Positions 34,806-43,340 of a stretch of DNA of 64,000 nucleotides are shown piece after piece. Position numbers and translations under genes: made by a program. The DNA lies in NCBI GenBank assembly GCA_937925635.1, contig CALALX010000115.1, forward strand, positions 1 to 64,000. Direction: 5' to 3'. Below the pieces are notes generated by a model. It did not search any database and was not told the DNA's origin. It was given only the letters and a program-made list of their open reading frames with translations. Numbering within the stretch: the first letter of the stretch is position 1; the number at the start of each line of letters is the position of its first letter. The DNA comes from an uncultured Caulobacter sp. (GTDB taxonomy: Bacteria > Pseudomonadota > Alphaproteobacteria > Caulobacterales > Caulobacteraceae).

Positions 34806-35412
34806 GCGCCCGGCGCGGCTCCTGCGGGACCTGATCGACACGCCGATTGCGCAGATGCAACTGTTCTGGGACGACGACGGCCGGGTGCGGGTGCTCGACT
34901 TCGACAGAGACAGCCCGCGCACCGCCCGGCTGGTGCGGACCTGGTATCGCGACGTGCCGGTCGAGGCGGGCGCCGCGCCCGCGGCGGTCTCCGAGGCCCT
35001 GAGCGCCTACTTCGAGGGCGAGATGGCGGCGCTGGACCGCGTGCCCTGGCGGACGATCGGCTCCGACTTCCAGCAAACCGTCTGGCGAGCCCTGCGCGAC
35101 ATCCCGGCGGGAACGACCACGACCTATGCGGCCCTGGCGGCGCGGATCGGCCGGCCGACCGCGGTGCGGGCGGTGGGCGCCGCCAACGGAGCCAACCCGG
35201 TCGGCGTTGTGATCCCCTGCCATCGGGTGATCGGCGCGGACGGGGGCCTCACCGGCTACGGCGGCGGTCTCGACCGCAAGCGCTGGCTGCTGAACCATGA
35301 GCGGGCTTCGACCGGGCGCGAGATCGAACAGGCCGCGAACACGCCCGTCCCGCACCGGGATACCGCCGCTCTCCCGCCAGGCGATACCGTCGGAAAATCA
35401 ATCGGACGCTGA
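34786..35412 (+). CDS. ogt: Methylated-DNA-protein-cysteine methyltransferase
   Basis: It transfers O6-alkyl groups from guanine to its own Cys. The active site VGVVIPCHRVIGADG is intact, preceded by the helix-turn-helix WRALRDIPAGTTTTYAALA and the Asn-containing VGAANGANPV. The 208-aa length is slightly above family norm, with a 35-residue C-terminal tail past the KRWLLNHE segment. The 20-bp overlap with the Ada-AlkA gene suggests one adaptive-response operon: what E. coli Ada holds in a single chain is here split and recombined with AlkA. Confidence 0.94.
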   Translation: MPGKRPERPARLLRDLIDTPIAQMQLFWDDDGRVRVLDFDRDSPRTARLVRTWYRDVPVEAGAAPAAVSEALSAYFEGEMAALDRVPWRTIGSDFQQTVWRALRDIPAGTTTTYAALAARIGRPTAVRAVGAANGANPVGVVIPCHRVIGADGGLTGYGGGLDRKRWLLNHERASTGREIEQAANTPVPHRDTAALPPGDTVGKSIGR

Positions 35413-35478
35413 CGAGGCGGCTTGAACAAAACGCGAACGTCGATAATTTAGGAATGGTTAACGGAGATCCGCCCGACC

Positions 35479-35937
35479 ATGCCGAAGATCGACCTCGACG
35501 CCGCGCCCGAATACAGCGGGACCGGCTATCCGCCGCCCTATGACGCGGTCTGCAAGCATCGCCGGGCCCGGCTGCTGGCCGAGGCCGCGGGCCTGACGCT
35601 GGTCGGGATCAATCTGATGACCCTGCCGCCCGGACAATGGTCGTCGCAGCGCCACTGGCACGCGGACGAGGACGAGTTCGTCTGGGTGGTGGCCGGCGAG
35701 GTCGTGCTGGTCGAGGATGACGGCGAGACGCTGCTGCGGGCCGGCGACTGCGCGGCCTGGAAGGCCGGCGTCGCCGTCGGCCACTGCCTGCAGAACCGCT
35801 CGGACCGGGACGCCGTCCTGCTGCAGGTGGGCAATCCGACCAACGCGGCGACCGAGACGGTCGACTATCCCGACATCGACCTGATCATCCGCCCCGGCGG
35901 CAAGGGCTACCGACGCCGGGACGGGACGTTGTACTAG
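35479..35937 (+). CDS. Cupin-domain protein, 152 aa
   Basis: A single conserved beta-barrel (Cupin_2). The metal motif appears as QRHWHADEDEFVWVVAGE (two His and a Glu) and, in the second half, GVAVGHCLQN with another His. Such small cupins act as sugar epimerases, dioxygenases or binding proteins; nothing specifies which. The upstream gap is AT-rich (AATTTAGGAATGG) and probably holds its promoter. The stop codon is embedded in a nested palindromic repeat. Confidence 0.85.
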   Translation: MPKIDLDAAPEYSGTGYPPPYDAVCKHRRARLLAEAAGLTLVGINLMTLPPGQWSSQRHWHADEDEFVWVVAGEVVLVEDDGETLLRAGDCAAWKAGVAVGHCLQNRSDRDAVLLQVGNPTNAATETVDYPDIDLIIRPGGKGYRRRDGTLY

Positions 35938-35986
35938 AGCACGATGGCATCAGACGGAATCGTCTGATGGCTGAATCGTGCTCTAG
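35934..35986. repeat. Nested palindromic repeat 1
   Basis: Outer arms CTAGAGCACGAT (35934-35945) and their complement (35975-35986), with an inner perfect stem CATCAGACG/CGTCTGATG (35948-35969). It overlaps the cupin stop codon and could end transcription or form a cruciform. Confidence 0.85.
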
Positions 35987-35997
35987 AATCAAAGATG

Positions 35998-36048
35998 TAG
36001 AGCCTGATTCAGGGTTCAGATTGTTCCATCTGAACCCATCAGGCTCTA
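35998..36048. repeat. Nested palindromic repeat 2
   Basis: Same architecture as the repeat 12 bp upstream: outer arms TAGAGCCTGAT (35998-36008) with ATCAGGCTCTA (36038-36048), inner arms GGGTTCAGAT (36012-36021) with ATCTGAACCC (36028-36037). Only the TAGAGC feet are shared in sequence. Confidence 0.85.
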
Positions 36049-36061
36049 GCGCGTCAAGCGG

Positions 36062-37624
36062 TCAGAACCAGCCGAACATGGTCCCCGACAGCGGGACCTC
36101 GGGCGAGCGGCCGGCTTCGGCGATCGCCTTCTGGACGTCCGGGCGGGCGATCATGGCGTCGCGACGGCGCAGCAGCTCGGCCTGGAACGGGCCGACCGCG
36201 GGCGGGGCCCGAACGGCGCGGGCGGCGCCCAGGGCGTCCCACTTGAGCGTGGGGTCGCGCAGGCGCTGGATGAACAGGGCGGCCGCCTCCTCGGTCCGGT
36301 CCAGGCACAGCAGGGCCTTGGCCAGCGGCTCGACGCCGTGGCTCTGGTTGAACAGCAGCTGCGGCAGGTAGGACCAGGCGGCGGAGGGATTCGTCTTCGA
36401 CAGGGCGCAGGCGCGTTCAGCGCCGAGCCACTGGGCGCCGTAGGGCGAGACGTCAGCGGGGCCCAGGTCGCGCAGCAGGACCAGCGCCTCGCCATGGCGG
36501 CCCATGCCGTTCAGCCGTGCGGCCCAATCGAGTCGCTGGGAGACGCCGCCGTCGCCGTTCTCGCCCACCAGCATGGCGTCCTTGAACACCCCTTCGGCCT
36601 CCGACGGCCGCCCGACGTCCAGAAGGGCGAAGGCGAGCTCGCCCAGCGAGGGGCCGCCGAAGGCCTCGATATCGGCGAAGCCGCCCTCTTCGGCCATTCG
36701 GGCGCGAAGGCCCTGGCCGAAGTCGATGGCCTCGTCATAGCGTCCAAGCAGGCGCAGCCGCCGCTGGACCCAAACCGCCAGTCGCAGCGATTCCGGGTTG
36801 TCCTCGGCGATCTTCCGGCGCGCGACGAGCTCCGCCTCCGCCAGCCGCCGCCAGTCGAAGCGCCCCGCCGCCTGGTATTTGGCCCACAGCGGAGCATAGG
36901 CCCGATCCTCGGCGACCAGCAGCAGGGTGTCGATCTCGTCCGCCCGCGCCAACGCCGCCTCGGCGCCGCCCAGGTCGCCCGCCGCCGCCCGCTCGTCGGC
37001 GCGCAGCAGGGCCCAGGTGTTGCGCGCGGCGCGGGCGCTGGTCTCGTCGGTCCAGGTCACGCCGGCCAGCTTGTCGAGCAACTCTCGATAGACGGGCTTG
37101 TCGCTCGCCGCGCCGGTGATGATCGGCGTCAGGTAGGGCTCCCACCAGGCGCTGACCCGGGCCGGGTCATTGTCGATCACCGTGATCAGCCGCCGGGCGG
37201 CCGGGACCGGCTTGTCGTCGGCCAGATCGGCGTCGATCAGCACCGCATTGACGGCGGCGACCAGCGACGGATCGTCGGCGAGGGGTTCCAGCCGGCGGAC
37301 GAGGGCGAGCACCTCCGGTTCGCGCGTCTCAGCCTCGCCACAGGCGATCACGGCCCGCAGGACCCGGCGCCGGGTATCGGCCGGCAGCCGGTCGAAGCCC
37401 GGCCGCGCCGATGGGCCCAGCAACCGCTGCAGTTGCGCGCCGCAGGCCGCGCTGTCGCTGACGTGCGAGCCGGGCAGCAGGGCGTTGACCTCGCGGTCGA
37501 AGGCCAGAAGCTCCCGCGCGCTGGGGACGCTGGGTCGGGTCGTTCGGTCCGGGGCGGCGACCGCTCCGATCGGCTGCGACAGCAGCAGCGCCAGCGCCGC
37601 CGCACCGATGACATGAAGACGCAT
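36062..37624 (-). CDS. Secreted helical-repeat protein, paralog B
   Basis: A 520-aa exported protein (signal peptide ending GAVAA near residue 23). The body is a series of alpha-helical pairs reading like TPR units, for example RLAVWVQRRLRLLGRYDEAIDFGQGLRARM and LAFALLDVGRPSEAEGVFKDAML. It shares layout and many segments with the gene immediately upstream (WTDETSARAARNTWAL versus WTNEASRRAAENTWAL; C-terminus PLSGTMFGWF versus PLTGDYWGGF). The two arose by tandem duplication. No enzymatic motif; a protein-binding role in the periplasm is likely. Family not recognised. Confidence 0.72.
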   Translation of the reverse strand: MRLHVIGAAALALLLSQPIGAVAAPDRTTRPSVPSARELLAFDREVNALLPGSHVSDSAACGAQLQRLLGPSARPGFDRLPADTRRRVLRAVIACGEAETREPEVLALVRRLEPLADDPSLVAAVNAVLIDADLADDKPVPAARRLITVIDNDPARVSAWWEPYLTPIITGAASDKPVYRELLDKLAGVTWTDETSARAARNTWALLRADERAAAGDLGGAEAALARADEIDTLLLVAEDRAYAPLWAKYQAAGRFDWRRLAEAELVARRKIAEDNPESLRLAVWVQRRLRLLGRYDEAIDFGQGLRARMAEEGGFADIEAFGGPSLGELAFALLDVGRPSEAEGVFKDAMLVGENGDGGVSQRLDWAARLNGMGRHGEALVLLRDLGPADVSPYGAQWLGAERACALSKTNPSAAWSYLPQLLFNQSHGVEPLAKALLCLDRTEEAAALFIQRLRDPTLKWDALGAARAVRAPPAVGPFQAELLRRRDAMIARPDVQKAIAEAGRSPEVPLSGTMFGWF

Positions 37625-37647
37625 GAGGTCCCCCAACCCCTTTGAAC

Positions 37648-39186
37648 TCAGAATCCGCCCCAGTAGTCTCCCGTGAGCGGCGCCTCGACCTTGCGGCCGG
37701 CGACATCGAGCGCCGCCAGGACCGTCGGATTGTTCAGCACCGCCTGCCGCCGTCGCTCGAACTCGGCCTGCCGTGAGGGCATGGCGCGGGGCCCGCGCGT
37801 GATCCAGTAGGGGTCCAGCGCGCCGGCGCGATGTCTGGGATTCTTCAGGCGATCGACCATAAGGGCGGCCGCCTCGTCCAGACGATTGGCGCAGATCAGC
37901 GCCTGGCTGAGGGCGGCCGGGTTCTCATCCTGACCCTCGCGCAGGGACTTGAGGGTCGTCGCAGCCGCCTCGCCGTCGAGGTCGACCTGAGCGCAGGCGC
38001 GCTGGGACTCGACCCACAGGCGGCCGTAGGGCGTGACCTGGCTGTCGGAGATCGGCTCGAGGACGACCAGGGCCTCGCGCGGTCGCGACAAGTCGAGCAG
38101 GCGGCCGGCCCAGGCCAGGCGGGCGTCGATCGAGGCCTCCTCGGGGTCGTCGCCGATCGCCTCCGTGAAAACCGCCTCGGACTCCGGGTAACGGCCGGCC
38201 TCGAACAGCGCCTGGGCCAGGCCGATCAGGACGTCGTCACGCTGGAGTCCGGCGTCCTCGAAGGCCTCGCCGTCCTGGATCCGGGCGCGGAAGGCTTCGC
38301 CGACCTGGATGGCCTCGTCCAGGCGCCCCAGCGCGCGCAGCGAAGCGATCATCTCGTCGGCGGGCCGCAGGGCGTCGGGCTTCTCGGCGATCTCGGCCGT
38401 GGCCCGGTCGAGGCGGGTGGTGGCCAGGCGGGTCCAGTCGAACCGACCCTCGCGCGCGAAACTGTCCCAGACGGTCGCGAAGCGCCGGTCTCCGGCCACG
38501 ATCAGCATTACATAGAGGTCGTTGGCGCGGGCCACGGCGGCGCCGGCCTCGCGCAGGCGGCCGCGATCGGCCAGCTGCCAGCCATAGGACAGGGCCCAGG
38601 TGTTCTCGGCCGCCCGCCTGCTGGCCTCGTTGGTCCATTTCAGCGTCGACAGGCGTTCGGCGACCTTGAGCGAGAGCTCGGGATCCTCGTCGATGTAGTC
38701 CGCGAACGGGCCGACCATCTCCGGATCCCATCCGGCGACGACGTCGGGTTGCTTGTCGACCAGCGACAGGAAGAGACGGGCCGCCTCGGCCGTCGCCCCG
38801 CGCTGCAGGGCCTCGGAAATCTGCACGGAGTGGGCGGCGCTGACCTCCGCGGGCTCCGTGGCGATCGGCTGCATGCGCCGGGCGGCCTGGACCGCGAACG
38901 GCAGGTCGCTGCTTTCCGTGCACAGCATGACCGCGAACAGCGTCGTCTTGCGGACCTCCAGCGCCATGCGGTCGAAGCGCCGGTCGTCGTAGACGGAGCG
39001 CAAGAGCTTGAACTGGCTCGGGCAGGCCTTGCCCTCGGTCTGGAAGACGTTGGCGGACGCGGCCATGGCCGAGTCCTGGAGGCGGATGAGGTCGAAGCGG
39101 CGAGCGATCGACTGCGCGTCGGCCTGCGTCGCGGCGGCCGCGATCAGAACGCCGGCCAGCCCAGCCGCGACCCAACTCAAACGCAT
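37648..39186 (-). CDS. Secreted helical-repeat protein, paralog A
   Basis: A 512-aa exported protein (signal peptide ending QADAQ near residue 25), upstream partner of the preceding paralog with 23 bp between them, so probably co-transcribed. TPR-like helical pairs include LFLSLVDKQPDVVAGW, LRALGRLDEAIQVGEAFRARI and LAQALFEAGRYPESEAVFTEAI. The last 60 residues (GPRAMPSRQAEFERRRQAVL) are the most conserved part between the two. Unknown function. Confidence 0.72.
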   Translation of the reverse strand: MRLSWVAAGLAGVLIAAAATQADAQSIARRFDLIRLQDSAMAASANVFQTEGKACPSQFKLLRSVYDDRRFDRMALEVRKTTLFAVMLCTESSDLPFAVQAARRMQPIATEPAEVSAAHSVQISEALQRGATAEAARLFLSLVDKQPDVVAGWDPEMVGPFADYIDEDPELSLKVAERLSTLKWTNEASRRAAENTWALSYGWQLADRGRLREAGAAVARANDLYVMLIVAGDRRFATVWDSFAREGRFDWTRLATTRLDRATAEIAEKPDALRPADEMIASLRALGRLDEAIQVGEAFRARIQDGEAFEDAGLQRDDVLIGLAQALFEAGRYPESEAVFTEAIGDDPEEASIDARLAWAGRLLDLSRPREALVVLEPISDSQVTPYGRLWVESQRACAQVDLDGEAAATTLKSLREGQDENPAALSQALICANRLDEAAALMVDRLKNPRHRAGALDPYWITRGPRAMPSRQAEFERRRQAVLNNPTVLAALDVAGRKVEAPLTGDYWGGF

Positions 39187-39265
39187 CTCGACTCCTCAGG
39201 CTGCGCAAGCGCAATCAGGCCCGCGCCCGGGGCGTCGTCAAGTTCAATAGCGCCGGACCGGCGCG

Positions 39266-39715
39266 TCAGCGGTAGCGAATGCCCTTGTAGACGTCGGCCA
39301 CGTCCATGCAGACGCTGCGGGCGACGTTCCAGTGCGACCGCGGGCCGAAGCCGCCGCCGTCCCTGATCTTCTGGAAGCCCTCGGCGCGGCCGGAGTCGAC
39401 GGCCTGGCTCACCGCCTCGGTCGCCGCCGCCTTGGACAGAGCGCGATCCTTCATCAGCCGTTCGACGGAGTCGCGGAAGAAGGCCACGCCCTGCGCCTTG
39501 GCCGTCTCGGCGCCGCTCGCGTCGCCTGCATCGGTCATGACGTTGCTGGTCGCGCCGAAGAAGCCGGCGCACTGCGCCTGAATCATCCACACCGGCTTGC
39601 CGACGGCGCCTTCGCTGAGGATCGATCCGCCCGGGTACAGCAGGTCGGACGCCAAAGCCGGCGTCGCGCTCGCGATCATCGCCGCGGCCGAAAGAAGAAC
39701 AAGAGCCCGTCGCAT
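39266..39715 (-). CDS. Secreted hypothetical protein, 149 aa
   Basis: A signal peptide ends at ATPALAS near residue 23. The mature part is helical and has two cysteines (AQCAGFF and RSVCMDV), suggesting a disulfide in the periplasm. The start at 39715 is preceded by GGGGACGG. No family recognised. It follows the paralog pair on the same strand after an 79-bp gap in the direction opposite to a shared operon order, so it is its own unit upstream of them. Confidence 0.6.
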   Translation of the reverse strand: MRRALVLLSAAAMIASATPALASDLLYPGGSILSEGAVGKPVWMIQAQCAGFFGATSNVMTDAGDASGAETAKAQGVAFFRDSVERLMKDRALSKAAATEAVSQAVDSGRAEGFQKIRDGGGFGPRSHWNVARSVCMDVADVYKGIRYR

Positions 39716-39820
39716 ATTCCGTCCCCACGCAGGATCTGACGGGCGCATGGTGACTCCGGACGGCCGCGCTGGCAACGGGCCCGTCCGGAGGGGGTGAAGA
39801 CCGTTTCCTCACTTCCCGGC

Positions 39821-39941
39821 GTCATGGCCCGGCTTGTTCGGGCCACCGATGCGTGGTGACGCGGCTGGTCGCCGCCGATGTGCCGCGCTTCACATTCGAA
39901 GGGCTGCGATCATGGGCGGGCCGAACAGGTCGGGCCATGAC
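39821..39941. repeat. Long palindromic intergenic repeat
   Basis: Twenty-one-base arms at 39821-39841 and 39921-39941 match as inverted copies with two mismatches (GTCATGGCCCG at the outer end). The 79-bp interior carries further partial pairing. Resembles dispersed palindromic elements of alphaproteobacteria. Confidence 0.75.
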
Positions 39942-39982
39942 GGAGTGGGGTGGGATCACGCCGCACAAAGGACGCGCTGAAC

Positions 39983-40183
39983 CTACTTCTTCGGCTTGTC
40001 GGCCTCATTGACAACCGCGCCGGCGGCGGCGCCCACGACCGCGCCCGGAGGCCCGGCGACGACGGCCCCGGCGACCGCGCCGGTGGCGGCCCTCTGCTCC
40101 ATGTTGTGACCGCAGGCGGCCAGGCTCGCGGCCGTCAGCACGAGCGCGGCGGCGAGGGGAAGGGACTTGTGAAAGGCGGACAT
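39983..40183 (-). CDS. Small lipoprotein with glycine-zipper-like segment, 66 aa
   Basis: A lipobox LAAC gives lipidation at Cys26. The mature part repeats small residues (GAVAGAVVAGPPGAVVGAAAGAVV), a glycine-zipper pattern found in outer-membrane entericidin/Osm-like proteins. AAGGAGA is at ideal spacing from the ATG at 40183. Likely a stress-linked envelope lipoprotein; precise role unknown. Confidence 0.72.
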   Translation of the reverse strand: MSAFHKSLPLAAALVLTAASLAACGHNMEQRAATGAVAGAVVAGPPGAVVGAAAGAVVNEADKPKK

Positions 40184-40557
40184 GGTCGTCTCCTTGATGG
40201 CAGCCTCGCGAGAGACTTCGACGGATCCAACGGAGGGAGAAACGCGCTGGTTCCCGTTCGCCAGAGACGGGAAATGTTGCGGCGAAGCACAGTGGAGTCT
40301 CCCGGCGCGCAACCGCCTGATTCTCAAGGATTCATAGTGGATCACTCCGGTCGCGCGGCAGGCGAGACTTGCTGCACTGCAGCAATCACTTGCGAATCGG
40401 CCACATTTAGGCCATATAGCCCGCTACAAGGCGGACTTCGGCCTCATCGTGAACAGGCCGAATCCCCGTCCGGGAGACCCTCTTTGACAGAGTTCAGGGG
40501 TCGCTTGGGCGTCGAGTCGGGGCGCGGGATGCGCTCGCCGCACAGGACACGAATCCG
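40184..40557. other. Divergent intergenic region
   Basis: A 374-bp gap between the small lipoprotein gene and the first SleB gene. It must hold both promoters. An AT-richer part (40325-40430) contains TGCTGCACTGCAGCAATC near 40370, a short palindrome TTGCTGCA/TGCAGCAA. No gene was recognised. Confidence 0.4.
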
Positions 40558-41706
40558 TTGTTTTCCCCCTCGCAGACGCGTGCGAAGGCGCGCGCGCTGG
40601 TCAGCGTCGTATTGACCGGTACCGTCCTGGGCGCGACCCTGGGCGGCATCCTCGGCGGCGCCTATCTGGCGGGCGGCTACGCTCAGGCGGCCTCGACGCA
40701 TGCACGCGTTTCGGAGCTCGCCGATGTCGCCTCGGGCGGCTACGCGGATGCGGATCTGCAGCGGGTGGTGAACCGGATGGACGACTCGGCCCTGGCTATC
40801 GCCCGGCGCCACGACCCCTTCGCCAGCGCCGGCGCCGCTCAGCGGGACCGCCAGGCGGCGCTGCTCGCCGCGCGGCTCGACCGTCGCTCGGGCAAGCCGA
40901 ACGCCCAATCCGACGGCCTCCTGGTCAAGGCCAGCTTCGGCAATGTCTTCACCACCGCCCCGGCCGCCCAGCCGTTCCGCCTTGAGGGCGCGCTAGAAGC
41001 GTCCCGCGACCTCGAGTGCCTGACCCAAGCGGTCTATTACGAGGCCCGCGGCGAGACGCCGTCAGGCCAGGCGGCGGTCGCCCAGGTGGTGCTCAATCGC
41101 GTTCGCCACCCGGCCTTCCCGAAGACCATCTGCGGCGTCGTCTTCCAGGGAGCCTACACGCGCGGGACCTGCCAGTTCAGCTTCGCCTGCGACGGCTCGA
41201 TGCGGAAGCGGCGCGAGCCCGGCGCCTGGGCCCGCGCCGAGCGGGTGGCCACCCGCGCCATGTCCGGCTCGGTCATGGCCGAGGTCGGCACGGCCACCCA
41301 CTTCCACACCATCAATGTCTCGCCCGGCTGGGGGCCGCGGATGGTGCGCGTCGGCCAGGTGGGGCTGCACATCTTTTACCGCTTCGGCGGCCGCGGCGGA
41401 CGGCCGGGCATGTTCGACCAGGCGCCTGAGCGTTCGGGACCGCAGATCGGCGACCGTGCCGTCTATGCCGGGCTGAGCCCGTCCGAGCCCGTCCCCTACA
41501 TGTCGCTGGCCCCGTCGCAGGACGCGGTGTTCATCGCCGCCACCGCGACGACCCGTCAGCCGATCGAGATCGTGGACTCCGTTCCCGGCACGGGCGGTCC
41601 GGCCGGCAAGGCGGTCGAGCCGGCTTCGGCCCCGAAGGCCCCGCCCCGGGCGAAGGCCGACGGCGAGGCCGTCAGGCCTGCAGCATCGACCGGAGCTGCT
41701 TCCTGA
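40558..41706 (+). CDS. SleB-type cell wall hydrolase 1
   Basis: A 382-aa envelope protein with an N-terminal membrane or signal segment (VVLTGTVLGATLGGILGGAYLAGGYA). The SleB/Hydrolase_2 domain spans about 150-290: CLTQAVYYEARGE with the catalytic Glu, AVAQVVLNRVRHPAFP, QFSFACDG and GTATHFHT. Such enzymes are lytic transglycosylases or amidases on peptidoglycan. A Pro/Ala-rich tail follows. The TTG start is the only start ahead of the hydrophobic segment and lacks a strong ribosome site. It overlaps the convergent SDR gene by 35 bp and has a paralog at 60.8 kb. Confidence 0.87.
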   Translation: MFSPSQTRAKARALVSVVLTGTVLGATLGGILGGAYLAGGYAQAASTHARVSELADVASGGYADADLQRVVNRMDDSALAIARRHDPFASAGAAQRDRQAALLAARLDRRSGKPNAQSDGLLVKASFGNVFTTAPAAQPFRLEGALEASRDLECLTQAVYYEARGETPSGQAAVAQVVLNRVRHPAFPKTICGVVFQGAYTRGTCQFSFACDGSMRKRREPGAWARAERVATRAMSGSVMAEVGTATHFHTINVSPGWGPRMVRVGQVGLHIFYRFGGRGGRPGMFDQAPERSGPQIGDRAVYAGLSPSEPVPYMSLAPSQDAVFIAATATTRQPIEIVDSVPGTGGPAGKAVEPASAPKAPPRAKADGEAVRPAASTGAAS

Positions 41707-42469
41707 CCTGACCGGGCATGAAGCGGGCGACGAAGCGCAGCCGCTTGCCGGCCTTGCCGACCACGTGGTGCAGCTCCTTCGAGGCGACGGAGTCCCAGAT
41801 GACCCCCGCGGCCTCCTCGACGGTGTAGACCTCCGAGCCGCCGGCGCGGATGCTGTCGGCGATCTTCTCGTTCGACCCCTGTGAGCCGGCCTGCAGGATC
41901 GGGGTGTCGACGAACCAGGGCATGATGCAGCGCACGGCGATGCCGTGGCGCGACCACTCCGCGTCGAGCGCTTCCGACAGGCCGCGCACCGCGAACTTGG
42001 TGGCGCAGTAGATGGCCATCTTCGGCGCCCCGAACAGGCCGGCGCAGGACGCCACGTTGATCAGGGTCGAGCCCTGAGTCGCCTGCAGCAGCGGCAGGCC
42101 GGCGCGGGCCCCGTTGGACACGCCGTTGATGTTGATGGCGATCTGGCGGTCGACCTCCTCGTCGGTCTGGTCCTCGAAGAAGCCGTAGTTGGCGATGCCG
42201 GCGTTGTTGAGCAGCACGTCCATCCGCCCGCCCGACGCCTTGCCGAATTCGGCCAGCGCCTTGTCCCAGGCCTTGCGGTCACGGACGTCGAGGATATGGG
42301 TGCTGCAGTTTTCCGCGCCCAGCTCGGCGGCGGCGGCCTTCAGCCCGGCCGCGTCGATGTCCGACAGGCCGACGAACCAGCCCTCGCGCGCGAACCGCCT
42401 AGCCGCCCCCAGGCCGATGCCGCTGGCCGCGCCCGTGATGAAGATCGCCTTGCGGCCGCTCGCAGCCAT
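41672..42469 (-). CDS. Short-chain dehydrogenase/reductase
   Basis: A 265-aa classical SDR. The nucleotide loop is TGAASGIGLGAARRF, followed by NNAGIANYG, the catalytic Ser in INVASCAG and YCATKFAVRGLSEAL with the YxxxK pair. Asp in the loop after the second strand (GLSDIDAAG) suggests NAD preference. Substrate unknown. GGGAGG precedes the ATG at 42469. Confidence 0.9.
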   Translation of the reverse strand: MAASGRKAIFITGAASGIGLGAARRFAREGWFVGLSDIDAAGLKAAAAELGAENCSTHILDVRDRKAWDKALAEFGKASGGRMDVLLNNAGIANYGFFEDQTDEEVDRQIAININGVSNGARAGLPLLQATQGSTLINVASCAGLFGAPKMAIYCATKFAVRGLSEALDAEWSRHGIAVRCIMPWFVDTPILQAGSQGSNEKIADSIRAGGSEVYTVEEAAGVIWDSVASKELHHVVGKAGKRLRFVARFMPGQVRKQLRSMLQA

Positions 42470-42533
42470 GACCCGCCTCCCATTGTCGTTTCCCCGACAA
42501 GACCGCCCCGACGTAGCGGAGGTCAAGCGCCGA

Positions 42534-42589
42534 GAAAGTAGGGACACACACTACTTCTGCCCGCAAAAGTAGTGTGTGTCCCTACTTTC
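42534..42589. repeat. REP hairpin left of transposase
   Basis: A perfect 23-bp stem (42534-42556 with 42567-42589) around a 10-base loop. GTAG, the tetranucleotide read by characterised RAYT proteins, sits at the foot (42538-42541). It lies 58 bp before the transposase start. Confidence 0.92.
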
Positions 42590-42647
42590 CACCGCAATCT
42601 TGACACGCGAACAATACAGGAACATTCTTTCGGGCGGGAGAGGATGC

Positions 42648-43340
42648 ATGCCACGACAAGCCCGCGTCGTTGTCCCGGGTTGCCCGCACCATGTCGTCCA
42701 GCGGGGCAACCGGAAGCAGCGAACCTTCTTCGAAGACGGCGACTACCGCGCCTACTTGCGGATCGCCGCGGAAGAGTTCGCCGCGGCGGGGGTGGAGGCG
42801 TGGGCCTACTGCCTGATGCCGAACCACGTGCACCTGATCGCCACACCCGCCACGCCGGAGGGGCTCGCCCAGGCCGTGGCGACGACCCATCTGCGCTACA
42901 CCCGCCGGGTGAACGCGCGCGAGGACTGGACCGGGTACCTCTGGCAGGGACGTTTTGCGTCGTTTCCGATGGATGAGGGCTATCTGCTGCGGTGTGCTCG
43001 CTACGTGGCGCTGAATCCCGTACGGGCAGGGTTGTCGGCCCGGGCCGTCGACTGGCCATGGTCGAACGTGGGGCCACATCTGGGGCGGGGATCCTGCCCG
43101 CTGTTGACGCGCGAACCGCTCGTGCAGCGGCTGGGAGACGGAATGGCAGCCTTCTTCGACGCCGACATCGACGACGAGGCGCGGGCGCGCTTGCGGCGGG
43201 CCTGTTCAACGGGGCGCCCGGTGGGGGATATCGCCTGGGTCAAGGCGCTGGAGGCGCGGACCGGCCGGTCGCTCGTCGATCCGCCCATGGGCCGGCCACG
43301 GCGCGGCGAAAGTAGGGACACACACCACTTTCCGAAGTGA
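42648..43340 (+). CDS. rayT: REP-associated tyrosine transposase (RAYT, Y1/TnpA_REP)
   Basis: A 230-aa single-strand HUH nuclease of the IS200/IS605-related Y1 type. Visible are the N-terminal PRQARVVVPGCPHHVVQRGNRKQ, the HUH motif NHVHLIA, and the segment YLWQGRFASFP followed by YVALNPVRAGL, which is characteristic of RAYTs; the tyrosine nucleophile is expected in the Tyr-rich helix near RCARYVALN. The start at 42648 has GGAGAGG. Both ends are bracketed by GTAG-footed hairpins, and the last codons read through the right hairpin. RAYTs are usually single-copy, domesticated and drive REP spread. Confidence 0.93.
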   Translation: MPRQARVVVPGCPHHVVQRGNRKQRTFFEDGDYRAYLRIAAEEFAAAGVEAWAYCLMPNHVHLIATPATPEGLAQAVATTHLRYTRRVNAREDWTGYLWQGRFASFPMDEGYLLRCARYVALNPVRAGLSARAVDWPWSNVGPHLGRGSCPLLTREPLVQRLGDGMAAFFDADIDDEARARLRRACSTGRPVGDIAWVKALEARTGRSLVDPPMGRPRRGESRDTHHFPK

